A stretch of 64,000 bases of DNA, from the NCBI RefSeq assembly GCF_022810305.1, contig NZ_JALGQH010000031.1, positions 1-64,000 on the forward strand, written 5' to 3'. Below, one piece after another: positions 43,380-52,762 of this stretch. Source of the stretch: Rhodococcus sp. ARC_M6 (GTDB taxonomy: Bacteria > Actinomycetota > Actinomycetes > Mycobacteriales > Mycobacteriaceae). Both the position numbers and the translations under genes were made by a program. Below the pieces are notes generated by a model, which did no database searches, was not told the DNA's origin, and saw only the letters and a list, made by a program, of their open reading frames with translations. Positions within the stretch are counted from its first letter, which is position 1. The number at the start of each line of letters is the position of its first letter.

Positions 43380-44948
43380 ATGGACACTGATATTCGACCG
43401 GAGCAGACAGACGACAGCACTGAGGTCGTACGAACGCCGGACGGTGACGTCCGGGGGTATGCCGATGGTTCGGTTTTTGTGTGGAAGGGGATTCCGTACG
43501 CGGCCGCCCCGACCGGTGAACACCGCTTCCGGGCCCCGTGCCCGCCGCAGCCGTGGGATGGCATCCGAGATTGCCGAGAATTCGGCCCGATCGCGCCGCA
43601 AGGGCAGAGCCCGGCGGTTCCGATCGATCGCGCCTTTGTCATCGACGAGGATTGCTTGTCGATCAATGTGTGGGCCCCGCGCCCGGACGGCACACAGCGG
43701 CCGGTGATGGTGTGGATACACGGCGGTGCGTACTGCTTGGGTTCGGCAGCCCAGACTATCTACGACGGCCGGCACCTGGCAGAGACGGGCGACGTTGTCA
43801 TCGTCTCGTTCAACTACCGCGTCGGCGCGCTCGGATTTCTGGATCTGTCTTCCTTCTCGACGCCGGACGTGGTGTTCGAGTCGAATTGTGGTTTGCGAGA
43901 CCAGATTGCGGCGCTTCGGTGGGTTCGTGATCACATCGACGCCTTCGGCGGAGATCCGGACGAGGTGACGGTATTCGGTGAGTCGTCGGGCGCGGGTTCG
44001 ATCACGACGCTGATGACGTGCCCGAGTGCCGAAGGGTTGTTTCACCGGGCGATCGCTCAAAGTCCTCCGGCCACATCGGTTTACGGCCGCGAGCGCGCAA
44101 GATCGGTGGCGAGTCGTTTTCTCGAACTGATGTCGATACCCGTCGACGACGTCGAGACTCTCATCACGGCGGACCTCGATTTGATCATCAAAGCCGGCGA
44201 TGAGTTGGTCAACGAAATCCCGACTCGGATGCCGGGAACCTTGGCGATGGCGCCGGTAGTGGATCGGGATCTGGTGCCGCACTATCCCGTTGCAGCGTTT
44301 CAGAAGGGGTACACGCATAAGATTCCGTTGATCATCGGCTCCAACAAGGACGAGGCGTCGATTTTCAAGTTCATGAAGTCGCCGCTGATGCCGGTGAGTG
44401 CGCAGTCGGTGGAGGCGATGCTCCAAGCGTTGGCCGACGATCATCCGGACATCTCGCCGACGCGATTGGCCGAGATCATGTCGGTGTATCCGGATCACAC
44501 CAAACCGAGTGGCGCTCTGGCGCTTTCGCGTGACGCGGCGTTTCGGATGCCGACGCTATGGATTGCCGACGCGCACTGCCGGCACTCTCCAACGTGGGTG
44601 TATCGGTTCGATCATGCGACTCCGATGCTGAAGGCTGCTCGGATCGGTGCGGGGCACGCTACCGAATTACCGTATGTATTCGGCAATTTCGGTACTTTGA
44701 ATGTCGACCCGACATTCTGGTTGGGTGGCCGAAAGGCTGCTCTGGAGGTTGCCGGCCGCATCCAGCGTCGGTGGCTCGCATTTGCGAGACACGCCGTCCC
44801 GGCAGCACTCGACGGCTCCAAACATTGGGCGCCGTACGAGGAAGAGAAACGATCGACTCTGTTGATCGATACCACCGATTCCCTCGTCCACGATCCAGAT
44901 CAGGGTTTGCGCACCGCCTGGGGCAATGACGTGATGGGATTTCATTAG
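43380..44948 (+). CDS. Type-B carboxylesterase/lipase
   Basis: A 522-aa alpha/beta hydrolase of the carboxylesterase/cholinesterase family. VWKGIPYAAAPTGEHRFRAP is the family start, the oxyanion hole is HGGA at 114-117, the nucleophile Ser202 in FGESSGAGS, and a Glu and a His of the triad are expected near NKDEASIF and the region GHATELPYVFGN. No signal peptide, so cytoplasmic. Cleaves carboxylic esters; natural substrate unknown. It is divergent from the thi operon and its 3' end overlaps the convergent MFS gene by four bases. Confidence 0.85.
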   Translation: MDTDIRPEQTDDSTEVVRTPDGDVRGYADGSVFVWKGIPYAAAPTGEHRFRAPCPPQPWDGIRDCREFGPIAPQGQSPAVPIDRAFVIDEDCLSINVWAPRPDGTQRPVMVWIHGGAYCLGSAAQTIYDGRHLAETGDVVIVSFNYRVGALGFLDLSSFSTPDVVFESNCGLRDQIAALRWVRDHIDAFGGDPDEVTVFGESSGAGSITTLMTCPSAEGLFHRAIAQSPPATSVYGRERARSVASRFLELMSIPVDDVETLITADLDLIIKAGDELVNEIPTRMPGTLAMAPVVDRDLVPHYPVAAFQKGYTHKIPLIIGSNKDEASIFKFMKSPLMPVSAQSVEAMLQALADDHPDISPTRLAEIMSVYPDHTKPSGALALSRDAAFRMPTLWIADAHCRHSPTWVYRFDHATPMLKAARIGAGHATELPYVFGNFGTLNVDPTFWLGGRKAALEVAGRIQRRWLAFARHAVPAALDGSKHWAPYEEEKRSTLLIDTTDSLVHDPDQGLRTAWGNDVMGFH

Positions 44949-46189
44949 CGATCGAGTTCGCGCAGCACCGGAAGGGCAGTGCACACCACGGCGATGAGAA
45001 CAATCGGAACCGACAGAGCGACAAAGGTTGCCGAGATGCCGAACTGATCGAGAAACGGTCCGACCAGCAGGTATCCGAGAGGTCCGGCGGCGTAGGCCGT
45101 CGACGTCATCACTCCGACGACACGTCCGCGCATGTGCTCCGGACTGCGTGTCTGCATGGCGTAGTTGACGATCGGGCCCACCGGGCCGTACACAAGACCT
45201 TGCAGGCCTGCCAGTACCAGGATCACCCACAGTGGAGGGAGTAGAGCCATCGCCAGCATCGCGATGCCGAGTACTCCGATGGCACAGATCATGATCAAAC
45301 GTCGAGACATCAGCGGTGCGAGCGGCGCGTAAGCGAGGGCTCCCACAATCCCGCCGACAGCCAAGGCCATCAGAACCGAACCGAGTTGCGCGGGTTGATC
45401 GAGTTCCGTGAAGTAGACCGGAAAGACGACGCTTTCCACTGGCATGTAGAGCGCCACCACCGCCATGTCGACCAAAGCCAGGGTTCGCAGAATCTTGTTG
45501 TTCCACACGAACTTCAAGCCGTCGAGTGTGCCGTGCCAGATCGACGCTGGGCGTGCGTTCTGCTCGGGTGTTCCGGCATCAGCGAGGCGGATGAAGGCAA
45601 CGACGACTATCGAGAATACAAATCCGGCGGCAGTGATCCAGAGTGTCGTGACAGCGCCGATCATCGCGATCAGGACTCCGCCGACTCCGGGCCCGATCAG
45701 ATAGGCGACGTTGTAGTTGGCTTCGTAGACGCTGTTGGTCCGATCGAGTTTCCAGCCGGCCGCGTGAGTAGCCGCCGGCAACATCGATTCTCGGGCCGCC
45801 ATGCCCGCCGGATCGAACGTGGCCCCGAGGGCCGCCAGGGCGGCGATCAACGGAATGCTCAGGCCGGTAGTAATGGCGAAGACCGGAATTGCCGACGCCG
45901 ATACCGCGGACAACGCGTCGGAGACCATCGAGGTACGTCGTCGGCCGAATCTGTCGACAAATGTTCCCGAGAACAAGCTCGCGACGAGCAGGGGCACAGC
46001 GGCCGCCCCGGCAACGATGGCGGCGTCGGAGGCGCGTCCGGTGCGTTCGAGGACCAACCACGGGATCACCACGATGGAGATGCCGTTTCCGATCCCGGAG
46101 AACAGCGTCGCAAGGTTGATCAAAACCAGCGGAAGGTAGCGAGCGTCGCCCGGCGCGCCCGTGGGCCGTCGACGAGGTGTGACGGGCAC
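44945..46189 (-). CDS. MFS transporter
   Basis: A 414-aa membrane protein with about 12 spans. The cytoplasmic loop between spans 2 and 3 is VDRFGRRRTSM, and ISIVVIPWLVLERTGRASDA is typical of the MFS_3/enterobactin-exporter-like group of drug or metabolite exporters. Substrate unknown. It lies 60 bases downstream of the GNAT gene, same strand. Confidence 0.8.
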   Translation of the reverse strand: MPVTPRRRPTGAPGDARYLPLVLINLATLFSGIGNGISIVVIPWLVLERTGRASDAAIVAGAAAVPLLVASLFSGTFVDRFGRRRTSMVSDALSAVSASAIPVFAITTGLSIPLIAALAALGATFDPAGMAARESMLPAATHAAGWKLDRTNSVYEANYNVAYLIGPGVGGVLIAMIGAVTTLWITAAGFVFSIVVVAFIRLADAGTPEQNARPASIWHGTLDGLKFVWNNKILRTLALVDMAVVALYMPVESVVFPVYFTELDQPAQLGSVLMALAVGGIVGALAYAPLAPLMSRRLIMICAIGVLGIAMLAMALLPPLWVILVLAGLQGLVYGPVGPIVNYAMQTRSPEHMRGRVVGVMTSTAYAAGPLGYLLVGPFLDQFGISATFVALSVPIVLIAVVCTALPVLRELDR

Positions 46190-46249
46190 GGGCGTTCCTT
46201 CCGTTTCGGGCAGATGGCCAGCCTGGTTACCTGTGGGACAACCTCTGGC

Positions 46250-46525
46250 CTACAGGAGTTCCTGAAACTCCGGATTTTGTGAGACGAACTTCTCGACGTA
46301 GGAGCAGGACGGGACGATCTTCTTCTGGTCGGCCTGTGTTTGGTGGAGTGCCTCGCGCACAACGACGGCTGCGAGGCCGCGACCGCGGAACTCTGGGTAG
46401 GTCACGGTGTGATGGAAGTCGCGTACACCGTCCGACTCGCTGTACTCGGCAAATCCAGCGAGTTCGTTATCGGAGTAGATGTCGAAGCGACTTTCTTCGA
46501 CATTGTGGACGACTTTGTCGGTCAT
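46250..46525 (-). CDS. Small GNAT-type N-acetyltransferase (YidJ-like)
   Basis: A 91-aa single-domain acetyltransferase. The acetyl-CoA motif is TYPEFRGRGLAAVVVREAL, followed by KKIVPSCSYVEKFVSQNPEF, where Cys and Tyr match the compact YidJ/GATD1-type GNATs. Acceptor unknown. May be co-transcribed with the MFS gene downstream. Confidence 0.85.
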   Translation of the reverse strand: MTDKVVHNVEESRFDIYSDNELAGFAEYSESDGVRDFHHTVTYPEFRGRGLAAVVVREALHQTQADQKKIVPSCSYVEKFVSQNPEFQELL

Positions 46526-47100
46526 GAGTGACTCCAGTTTTTTCGGGGCAGCATGTGATCCACCCAGTTTGTGCTCTGCTCGAGACGGTACTCGGAGTCA
46601 AATCTGGAACCAGTGCCGGACTCGCGCCGATTTGTCTGATTGCTACAAGCCAATTTGGACGTCTGTTCAAAGGTTTTGCTGTACGCGTTCGAGGGTTGGG
46701 AAAATAGCCTGTACTAGTGCTTTTCACGCATCGGCGGAATCGAAACCTGGCGCTGCGCGTTGTTTGCTACCGTAATGATCCCAAAATGTGAGAACCAGCA
46801 AAAAGTTTTTTTCTCCACGGGTGAGTCGTGCCCGAGAATCGGACGAAAGCCGACATATTGCAGGTCAGGGAACTGGTACGAGAGACAATAATTGTCGTCG
46901 ATGTGACGGAAAGTTGCCCAGATCGGGATTTCTCGACGAATCGTTTCATCAGAGGACACCCAAACGGCGCTTCTGGGGGTTAGCGTGTCAATCGTCGGGG
47001 ACAAACGAAGCGTTACAAATTCGCTGGAAGAAATTTTCCGGGTAACAGTTCAGCGGTTCGTGAACACATCGTCGTCGAACACTTCGAGGAAGGACCGCAC
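46526..47100. other. 575-base intergenic region
   Basis: Divergent control region between the GNAT gene and the gene at 47101. It contains T- and A-runs (around 46807). An open minus-strand frame of 96 codons at 46714-47004 has no ribosome-binding site and unlikely composition. No tRNA or known RNA recognised. GAGGAAGGA at 47089-47097 region serves the next gene. Confidence 0.45.
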
Positions 47101-47430
47101 ATGATTTTCGGGCAGCGTGAGTCGAATAGTTACTTTGCCGCAATATTCTCGTACGACTTCCTCGATGAGCACCTCGGATATGAGACGATTTCGAAGATTC
47201 ATCGCGGTGACATCGCCGAGTGGATTCGCGATCTCGAAGCCTCGGGCTTGTTTTCGGCTGCCGAGGTTCGTGCCGCCGAACTGGCCTGGCGCACCAACCC
47301 GCGACTCCTCCTCGACGCACTCCTCGAAGATGCCGACGAGGTCTCGGTGAAGCGCTGGGAAATTGCCTGGGCACGCCTCGAACGTCAGTCACATACGTCG
47401 CACGTGGCTTCTATCGCCGAGCACGGTTGA
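47101..47430 (+). CDS. Protein of unknown function
   Basis: A 109-aa soluble helical protein (FAAIFSYDFLDEHLGYETIS; EWIRDLEASGLFSAAEVRAA; RTNPRLLLDALLEDADE). ATG 47101 has a strong purine-rich site GAGGAAGGA before it, and base use fits the backbone, so it is a real gene. No family recognised. A long upstream region suggests regulated expression. A hairpin follows. Confidence 0.65.
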   Translation: MIFGQRESNSYFAAIFSYDFLDEHLGYETISKIHRGDIAEWIRDLEASGLFSAAEVRAAELAWRTNPRLLLDALLEDADEVSVKRWEIAWARLERQSHTSHVASIAEHG

Positions 47431-47453
47431 AGAGTCACTGACGACTGAACTTC

Positions 47454-47487
47454 CTCTGCGGGTCACCGATACCGGTGGCCCGCAGAG
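47454..47487. terminator. Hairpin between convergent genes
   Basis: A 15-bp stem (47454-47468 with 47473-47487) with one G-U pair and loop ATAC, between the unknown gene at 47101 and the convergent peptidase gene. No T-run. Confidence 0.7.
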
Positions 47488-47493
47488 TGCATT

Positions 47494-48135
47494 TCACAGG
47501 ACGTAGGGCTGGCCGCCGTCGACGATGACCACCTGTTGATCAGTGAGCACTCGAAACGGACTGTGCGACGACGTGAGAATCTCGACGGTTTTTGCCGTCG
47601 CTGCCGGATCCTCCAATTCGGAGGCCCCGCCATGGGGAACTATCGCGAAGTCGATCAGTGACAGGCCGGACCAGATCGTTTCGATTCCGCAGGTCGGTAG
47701 AACCTCCGACGGATCGTCGGTGACGTCCAATCCGATCAGCGTCGGGCCGGCTACGGCGGCCCCCGCGCTGTATCCCGCGTAGACGATGTCTCCGCTGCGT
47801 GCCAGTTCCGAAAGAATGCGATCCGCTCCCGAACGCGCCAACTGAGCGCGCAGGATAAAAGTGTTTCCTCCGCGAACCCACACACAGTCGAACGCGCGCA
47901 GGTGCCGGTGGAGTGAATCCGGTGAGTGGAGGTAGTTGCGGACATCGACCTCCGCGGCGTCGAAACCCGCGCGGCGAAACGATACCAATTCGCTTGTCAC
48001 CGCAGAGGATCGCGCTGCGACCGGCCACGCGTCGGCGGCCGCAGCGATGACGGCAATCCGTGCGCCGTGGCCGGTGAGTGCCGCAAACGCATCGGCATGG
48101 TCACCGAACCGGTACGACGAGAGAAAAAGTTTCAC
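47494..48135 (-). CDS. Peptidase E-like (family S51) protein
   Basis: A 213-aa protein of the class I glutamine-amidotransferase-like fold. The nucleophile serine is in YAGYSAGAAVAGP, VRGGNTFILRAQL is the preceding loop and FAIVPHGG holds the partner histidine. Family S51 includes peptidase E, which cleaves Asp-X dipeptides, and cyanophycinase. Starts 13 bases after the mycothiol-type enzyme gene, so they are co-transcribed. Confidence 0.85.
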   Translation of the reverse strand: MKLFLSSYRFGDHADAFAALTGHGARIAVIAAAADAWPVAARSSAVTSELVSFRRAGFDAAEVDVRNYLHSPDSLHRHLRAFDCVWVRGGNTFILRAQLARSGADRILSELARSGDIVYAGYSAGAAVAGPTLIGLDVTDDPSEVLPTCGIETIWSGLSLIDFAIVPHGGASELEDPAATAKTVEILTSSHSPFRVLTDQQVVIVDGGQPYVL

Positions 48136-48148
48136 CGGACCTTCCCGC

Positions 48149-48967
48149 TCACATGGTGAAAGCGAGGTTGTCGACGATTCGTTTGCCCACCGCGAGGTCG
48201 CCGCTCAGAATGATGTCGTCTCGATGGTCGGCCGCGCTGACGCGTCCGCAGGCGACTCGGGTGAAGAGTTCCGAACTCATTTGCACCGTGGTTGTTGCCG
48301 GCCCGTCCAGCGCCGGGACAAGGGCGGCTCTCCCGTCGACGGAGACATGGAGCTCCCGGGCCAGTGGGCCGTCGAGAACAAAAGTGATGCGGGCACCGTC
48401 GGGCGCTTTTCCTCGCTTGCCCACCACAAATCCGAGGGCGCCGGTGATTTCTTCGAACGCGATCTCCGCACGTTGGCCGTTCTCGACCGTCGGTGCGCCG
48501 ACGGCGTCGCGAATATCGAGTTCGTGCATCCAGCAATCGAAGATCCGAATACGCATGAAGCGTCCGTACGGCGCGGGCCCGACCGGGGTGAGAGTCTCTG
48601 CATTCCAATCGGATTCGGTCAGGTTGCGCAGAACTTCCGCGCGGCGCGACGTGATCTCCCGGAAGTGTGCGAGAAGCTGTGGCTGTGAGCTTCTACGAAG
48701 CCCTTCGACCCAGCGTTCGTTGAACGCGGCGATCTCGTTGTGGACATGCGGGAGCGTATGAACGTCGATGGAGGTTGTCGGCGGTTCGATTCCCGACAGC
48801 AACGATTCGGTCCCGATGATGTGCGCAACAACGTCGTGCACTGTCCAACCGGGCAGGTTGGTCGGCGAGAACCAGGCGTCACCTTCGAGCCCGGAGAGGA
48901 GAGAGTCGATGACTTCCCACTGCTCGATCAACGAATCGGTCAAGGATTCCTGGGGCCAGCCGCTCAT
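48149..48967 (-). CDS. Maleylpyruvate isomerase family mycothiol-dependent enzyme
   Basis: A 272-aa protein of the DinB-like/mycothiol-dependent maleylpyruvate isomerase group (TIGR03086-like). Metal-binding landmarks: NLPGWTVHDVVAHIIGTES with the first His, HVHNEIAAFNERWVEGLRRS, and CWMHELDIRDAVG with the second His/Asp. The C-terminal domain ends FTRVACGRVSA. Such enzymes use mycothiol as cofactor, for transfer or detoxification. ATG 48967 preferred over an open extension to 49027. Confidence 0.8.
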   Translation of the reverse strand: MSGWPQESLTDSLIEQWEVIDSLLSGLEGDAWFSPTNLPGWTVHDVVAHIIGTESLLSGIEPPTTSIDVHTLPHVHNEIAAFNERWVEGLRRSSQPQLLAHFREITSRRAEVLRNLTESDWNAETLTPVGPAPYGRFMRIRIFDCWMHELDIRDAVGAPTVENGQRAEIAFEEITGALGFVVGKRGKAPDGARITFVLDGPLARELHVSVDGRAALVPALDGPATTTVQMSSELFTRVACGRVSAADHRDDIILSGDLAVGKRIVDNLAFTM

Positions 48968-49096
48968 ACTGTGATCTCCTCTGTCTTCGGATTCTGCAGT
49001 TTTAACCACTGTAGGACGTGTGCGCATGTTCTCGGCGTTGCGAAACCTGTTGGCGGAAACTCGCGGCCAGGCGACTGATCCTGTGATAGACCAGGG

Positions 49097-50674
49097 ATGT
49101 CGAGTACCGACGCCGAATTATCCGAGGAGTCTGCTGTGTTTCCTGGAAATTTTGTCAAGTCCACCCCGGACAAGCCTGCTGTGATCCGACCGGCGACGGG
49201 GGAGTCGATCACGTATCGGCAGCTCGACGAGCGTTCGACGGCTTTGGCTCGGTACCTTCGCGGGATCGGTCTCGTGCCGGGCGATCACGTCGCGCTTGTG
49301 TCCGACAATGACCTCCGTGCATTCGAAGTGTATTGGGCTGCACTGAGGTCCGGGCTGTACATCACCGTCGTGAACTCGCACCTGACGGCGCCGGAAGCTG
49401 CGTACATTGTCGACGACTGCGGAGCGAAGGTTCTGATCGCGTCGGCAACGGTGGCCGACGCGGTACCGGTGGACCCGTTGCTGATACCGCAGGTGCGCCA
49501 CCGGTTGGTGTACGGCGGTGAGTTGGAAGGATTCGAGGACTACGACGGCGTGGTAGCCGCGCAGTCCACCGAACCGCTGGATTCGCAGCCTCGCGGGGCG
49601 GACATGCTCTACTCGTCGGGCACGACAGGCCGACCTAAGGGGATCAAGGGTGATCTCCCGGAAGGTGACGTCGATGTGACGATGGATCCGTATACCGCGA
49701 TTTTTGCGCCGATGTACGGATTCGATTCCAGCACAGTCTATTTGTGCCCAGCCCCGGTCTATCATGCTGCGCCCCTACGTTTTTGCGGCGTCATCAATTC
49801 GGTGGGCGGCACAGTGGTCTTGATGGACCACTTCGATGCCGAGACCGCGCTCCGATTGATCGAGGAGTACTCCGTCACTCACAGTCAATGGGTGCCGACG
49901 ATGTTTGTGCGGATGCTCAAATTGCCCGAGCCAGTGCGTGCCCGATACGACGTGTCGAGCCTGAAGGTCGCCATCCATGCTGCGGCGCCGTGTCCGCCGG
50001 AAGTCAAGACGGCAATGATCGATTGGTGGGGGCCGGTGATCAACGAGTACTACGCGTCTACCGAAGGCTCGGGCGCAACCTTCATCAACAGTGCGCAGTC
50101 GTTGGAGCATCCCGGTTCCGTCGGTCGTGACGGAGTGATGGGAATTGTGCACATTTGTGACGACGCCGGCAAGGATCTCCCCGTCGGCGAGATCGGCACA
50201 GTGTTCTGGGAGCGCGAAACACTCCCGTTCCGCTATCACAACGACCCCGAGAAAACGGCGTCAGCGCAGCATCCCGATCATCCGACATGGACCACGAGTG
50301 GCGATATCGGATACATCGACGACGAGCGATTCCTCTATCTGACGGATCGCGCTGCATTCACCATAATTTCCGGTGGCGTAAATATTTATCCTCAAGAATC
50401 CGAGAATGTACTGACTTTGCATCCGAAGGTATTCGATGTCGCAGTGATCGGGATTCCTGACGAAGAGATGGGTGAACAAGTCAAGGCGGTTGTCCAGTTA
50501 GCCGATGGAATCGAACCTTCGGCTGACGTCGCCCAGGAATTGCTGGACTACGTAAGAGGCCAGGTTGCGCACTTCAAAGCGCCTAGATCTATCGACTTTG
50601 CCGACGAATTGCCCCGGACGGCTACAGGAAAGCTGGTCAAGCACAAGCTCAGGTCCCAGTATGTGAACTGTTGA
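49097..50674 (+). CDS. Acyl-CoA synthetase (FadD4-like)
   Basis: A 525-aa adenylate-forming enzyme: ADMLYSSGTTGRPKGIKGDL (phosphate loop), EYYASTEGSGATFIN (A5), TSGDIGYIDDERFLYLTDRA (A7/A8), and the catalytic lysine in RTATGKLVKHKLR. The sequence resembles mycobacterial FadD4-type enzymes that activate steroid- or fatty-type acids to CoA esters. ATG 49097; divergent from the mycothiol-type gene. Acyl substrate not determinable. Confidence 0.85.
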   Translation: MSSTDAELSEESAVFPGNFVKSTPDKPAVIRPATGESITYRQLDERSTALARYLRGIGLVPGDHVALVSDNDLRAFEVYWAALRSGLYITVVNSHLTAPEAAYIVDDCGAKVLIASATVADAVPVDPLLIPQVRHRLVYGGELEGFEDYDGVVAAQSTEPLDSQPRGADMLYSSGTTGRPKGIKGDLPEGDVDVTMDPYTAIFAPMYGFDSSTVYLCPAPVYHAAPLRFCGVINSVGGTVVLMDHFDAETALRLIEEYSVTHSQWVPTMFVRMLKLPEPVRARYDVSSLKVAIHAAAPCPPEVKTAMIDWWGPVINEYYASTEGSGATFINSAQSLEHPGSVGRDGVMGIVHICDDAGKDLPVGEIGTVFWERETLPFRYHNDPEKTASAQHPDHPTWTTSGDIGYIDDERFLYLTDRAAFTIISGGVNIYPQESENVLTLHPKVFDVAVIGIPDEEMGEQVKAVVQLADGIEPSADVAQELLDYVRGQVAHFKAPRSIDFADELPRTATGKLVKHKLRSQYVNC

Positions 50675-50689
50675 GCACGCGAATTGCCA

Positions 50690-51055
50690 TCACAAGTTCG
50701 AGCGAAGGTAGTCGGCAAGAATCAGGGCATGACTGTGGGGCAGATCCTTACTGGCAGTCAGCAGCGTGACCGAACGGGTGTCCGTGCTCGGTGAAATACG
50801 TTCGACGTACTCGCGCACGGGGAAGGCGTCGAGCTGCGCAACATAACGGCTGCGAAACACCTCGAAACGATCGACCTGGTGGCCGTACCACTTTCGTAGC
50901 TCAGTGGACGGCGCCAGATCTTTCGACCAATCGTCGAGTGCCAACTCTTCGCGTCGTATTCCGCGAGGCCACAACCGATCAACCAACAGCCGAACCGCCT
51001 GCGGTTCGGCTGTTGGTTCGTAAACCCGCTCAACGGTGATGATTCGACTCGTCAT
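50690..51055 (-). CDS. DUF488 family protein
   Basis: A 121-aa protein with DUF488 landmarks: VERVYEP, RLLVDRLWPRGIRREELALD, WSKDLAPSTELRKWYGH and VTLLTASKD with HSHALILADYL. The family is widespread and biochemically undefined. A 17-bp perfect hairpin sits inside its coding region, some 12 codons after the start. Confidence 0.85.
   Translation of the reverse strand: MTSRIITVERVYEPTAEPQAVRLLVDRLWPRGIRREELALDDWSKDLAPSTELRKWYGHQVDRFEVFRSRYVAQLDAFPVREYVERISPSTDTRSVTLLTASKDLPHSHALILADYLRSNL
50981..51018 (-). repeat. 17-bp perfect inverted repeat inside the DUF488 gene
   Basis: AACCAACAGCCGAACCG (50981-50997) pairs perfectly with 51002-51018 around loop CCTG. In the mRNA it forms a very stable hairpin about 38 bases after the start codon, covering codons for EPTAEPQAVRLL. 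Confidence 0.9.
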
Positions 51056-51320
51056 TGTCGATACCTCTGCTCAGTTCTTGTTTCACATACTGGAACGGGC
51101 ACCCAATGGAGTGTGACTGACCTCACACGCATCGTGAGGGAATACCCCAAAGATACTGTTCGGACTCGATTCAGATGATGAAAGTTTCTTTTCGGGTTCA
51201 CTTTTATCGGAGAAGTCTGGCTAGTATCAGTCACCATTCACCCAAAAGCGGGTCATCTTCCGCTCATCACACGTTGGTTGCCGCTCGTCGCAGTAGGCGA
51301 ACCACCAACCGCAGAAGGTA

Positions 51321-52439
51321 ATGGAACAAATGGAAACATCGAAGAGCGCACAAGTGCGTCCATCGGTCGGTGTCCCTCGTGAAACGAGTGACGGCGAACG
51401 ACGGGTAGCCCTCGTGCCCAAAATCGTGTCCACCCTGATCGGCAAAGGCGTCGACGTCATCGTCGAATCCGGCGCCGGACTCGGCGCCCTGATCCCCGAC
51501 GAGCTCTACAGCGCCGCCGGCGCCAAAATCGGTGACCCGTGGACCGCCGACGTCGTCGTCAAGGTCGCCCCTCCCTCCTCGGAGGAAATCGCCCGCATCT
51601 CCTCCGGCGCCAAGCTGATCGGGTTCCTCAACCCCCGCAACACCGACAACCGCATCGCCGAACTCAAGGCAGCCGGCATCGAGGGCTACGCCGTCGAAGC
51701 AATTCCCCGCATCTCCCGCGCCCAGGTGATGGACGCCCTGTCCTCACAGGCCAACGTCTCCGGCTACAAAGCCGTCCTGGTGGCCGCGTCGGAGTCCACC
51801 CGCTTCTTCCCGATGCTCACCACCGCCGCCGGCACCGTCAAGCCCGCGACCGTGCTGGTGCTCGGTGTCGGTGTCGCCGGTCTGCAGGCATTGGCCACGG
51901 CCAAGCGTCTCGGTGGCCGCGCCACCGGCTACGACGTCCGACCTGAGGTCGCCGACCAGGTGCGCTCAGTGGGCGCCCAGTGGCTCGATCTCGGTATCGA
52001 CGCCGCCGGTGAGGGCGGCTACGCCCGCGAGCTCACCGACGACGAGCGCGCCAAGCAGCAGCAAGCACTCGAAGACGCCATCAAGGGTTTCGACGTCGTC
52101 ATCACCACCGCGCTGGTTCCGGGTCGTCCGGCGCCGCGTCTGGTGACCGCCGCTGCCGCCTCGGGTATGAAGCCCGGCAGCGTCATCGTCGACCTCGCCG
52201 GTGAGACCGGCGGCAACTGCGAGCTGACCGAACCGGGTCAGACCGTCGTCAAGAACGGTGTCACCATCTGCTCGCCGCTGAACTTGCCGGCGACGATGCC
52301 CGAGCATGCCTCGGAGCTGTATTCGAAGAACATTTCCGCACTGATCGAACTGATGTTGGTTGAAGGGGCTCTTGCTCCTGATTTCTCCGACGAGGTTATT
52401 GCCGGTGCGTGCGTCACCCGTGAAGAGAAGGGCGCCTGA
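51321..52439 (+). CDS. pntAA: NAD(P) transhydrogenase subunit alpha, part 1
   Basis: A 372-aa NAD(H)-binding domain I of proton-translocating transhydrogenase, which moves hydride from NADH to NADP driven by the proton gradient. Motifs: SVGVPRETSDGERRVALVPK, the helix ISRAQVMDALSSQANVSGYK and the Rossmann VLVLGVGVAGLQALATAKRL. The AGAAGG site favours ATG 51321 or in-frame ATG 51330. Split alpha subunit, as in Rhodospirillum and many actinobacteria. Overlaps pntAB by one base. Confidence 0.9.
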   Translation: MEQMETSKSAQVRPSVGVPRETSDGERRVALVPKIVSTLIGKGVDVIVESGAGLGALIPDELYSAAGAKIGDPWTADVVVKVAPPSSEEIARISSGAKLIGFLNPRNTDNRIAELKAAGIEGYAVEAIPRISRAQVMDALSSQANVSGYKAVLVAASESTRFFPMLTTAAGTVKPATVLVLGVGVAGLQALATAKRLGGRATGYDVRPEVADQVRSVGAQWLDLGIDAAGEGGYARELTDDERAKQQQALEDAIKGFDVVITTALVPGRPAPRLVTAAAASGMKPGSVIVDLAGETGGNCELTEPGQTVVKNGVTICSPLNLPATMPEHASELYSKNISALIELMLVEGALAPDFSDEVIAGACVTREEKGA

Positions 52440-52762
52440 TGTACACATCACTGCTGGCGAACATCGCGATCCTGGTGCTGTCCGGGTTCGTCGGTTTCGC
52501 TGTGATCTCCAAGGTCCCGAACACCCTGCACACCCCGCTGATGTCGGGCACCAACGCCATCCACGGCATCGTCGTCCTCGGCGCACTCGTCGTGCTCGGT
52601 AAGGTGAACGACCCGTCGATCGGGTTGCAGATCATCTTGTTCGTCGCACTCGTCTTCGGAACGGTCAACGTCGTCGGCGGCTTCGTCGTCACCGACCGCA
52701 TGCTGGCGATGTTCAAGGCCAAGCCGGCCGCCAAGGCTGTTACGAAGGACGGTGACCAGTAA
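52439..52762 (+). CDS. pntAB: NAD(P) transhydrogenase subunit alpha, part 2
   Basis: A 107-aa membrane protein with three to four spans (LLANIAILVLSGFVGFAVIS; LHTPLMSGTNAIHGIVVLGA). It forms part of domain II, the proton channel, with PntB. Its start and stop overlap the neighbouring genes by single bases, giving coupled translation of the three subunits. Confidence 0.9.
   Translation: MYTSLLANIAILVLSGFVGFAVISKVPNTLHTPLMSGTNAIHGIVVLGALVVLGKVNDPSIGLQIILFVALVFGTVNVVGGFVVTDRMLAMFKAKPAAKAVTKDGDQ

Noticed and set aside
46714..47004. 96-codon minus-strand frame in the intergenic region
   Set aside because: No ribosome-binding site, no recognised family and unlike composition; treated as non-coding.
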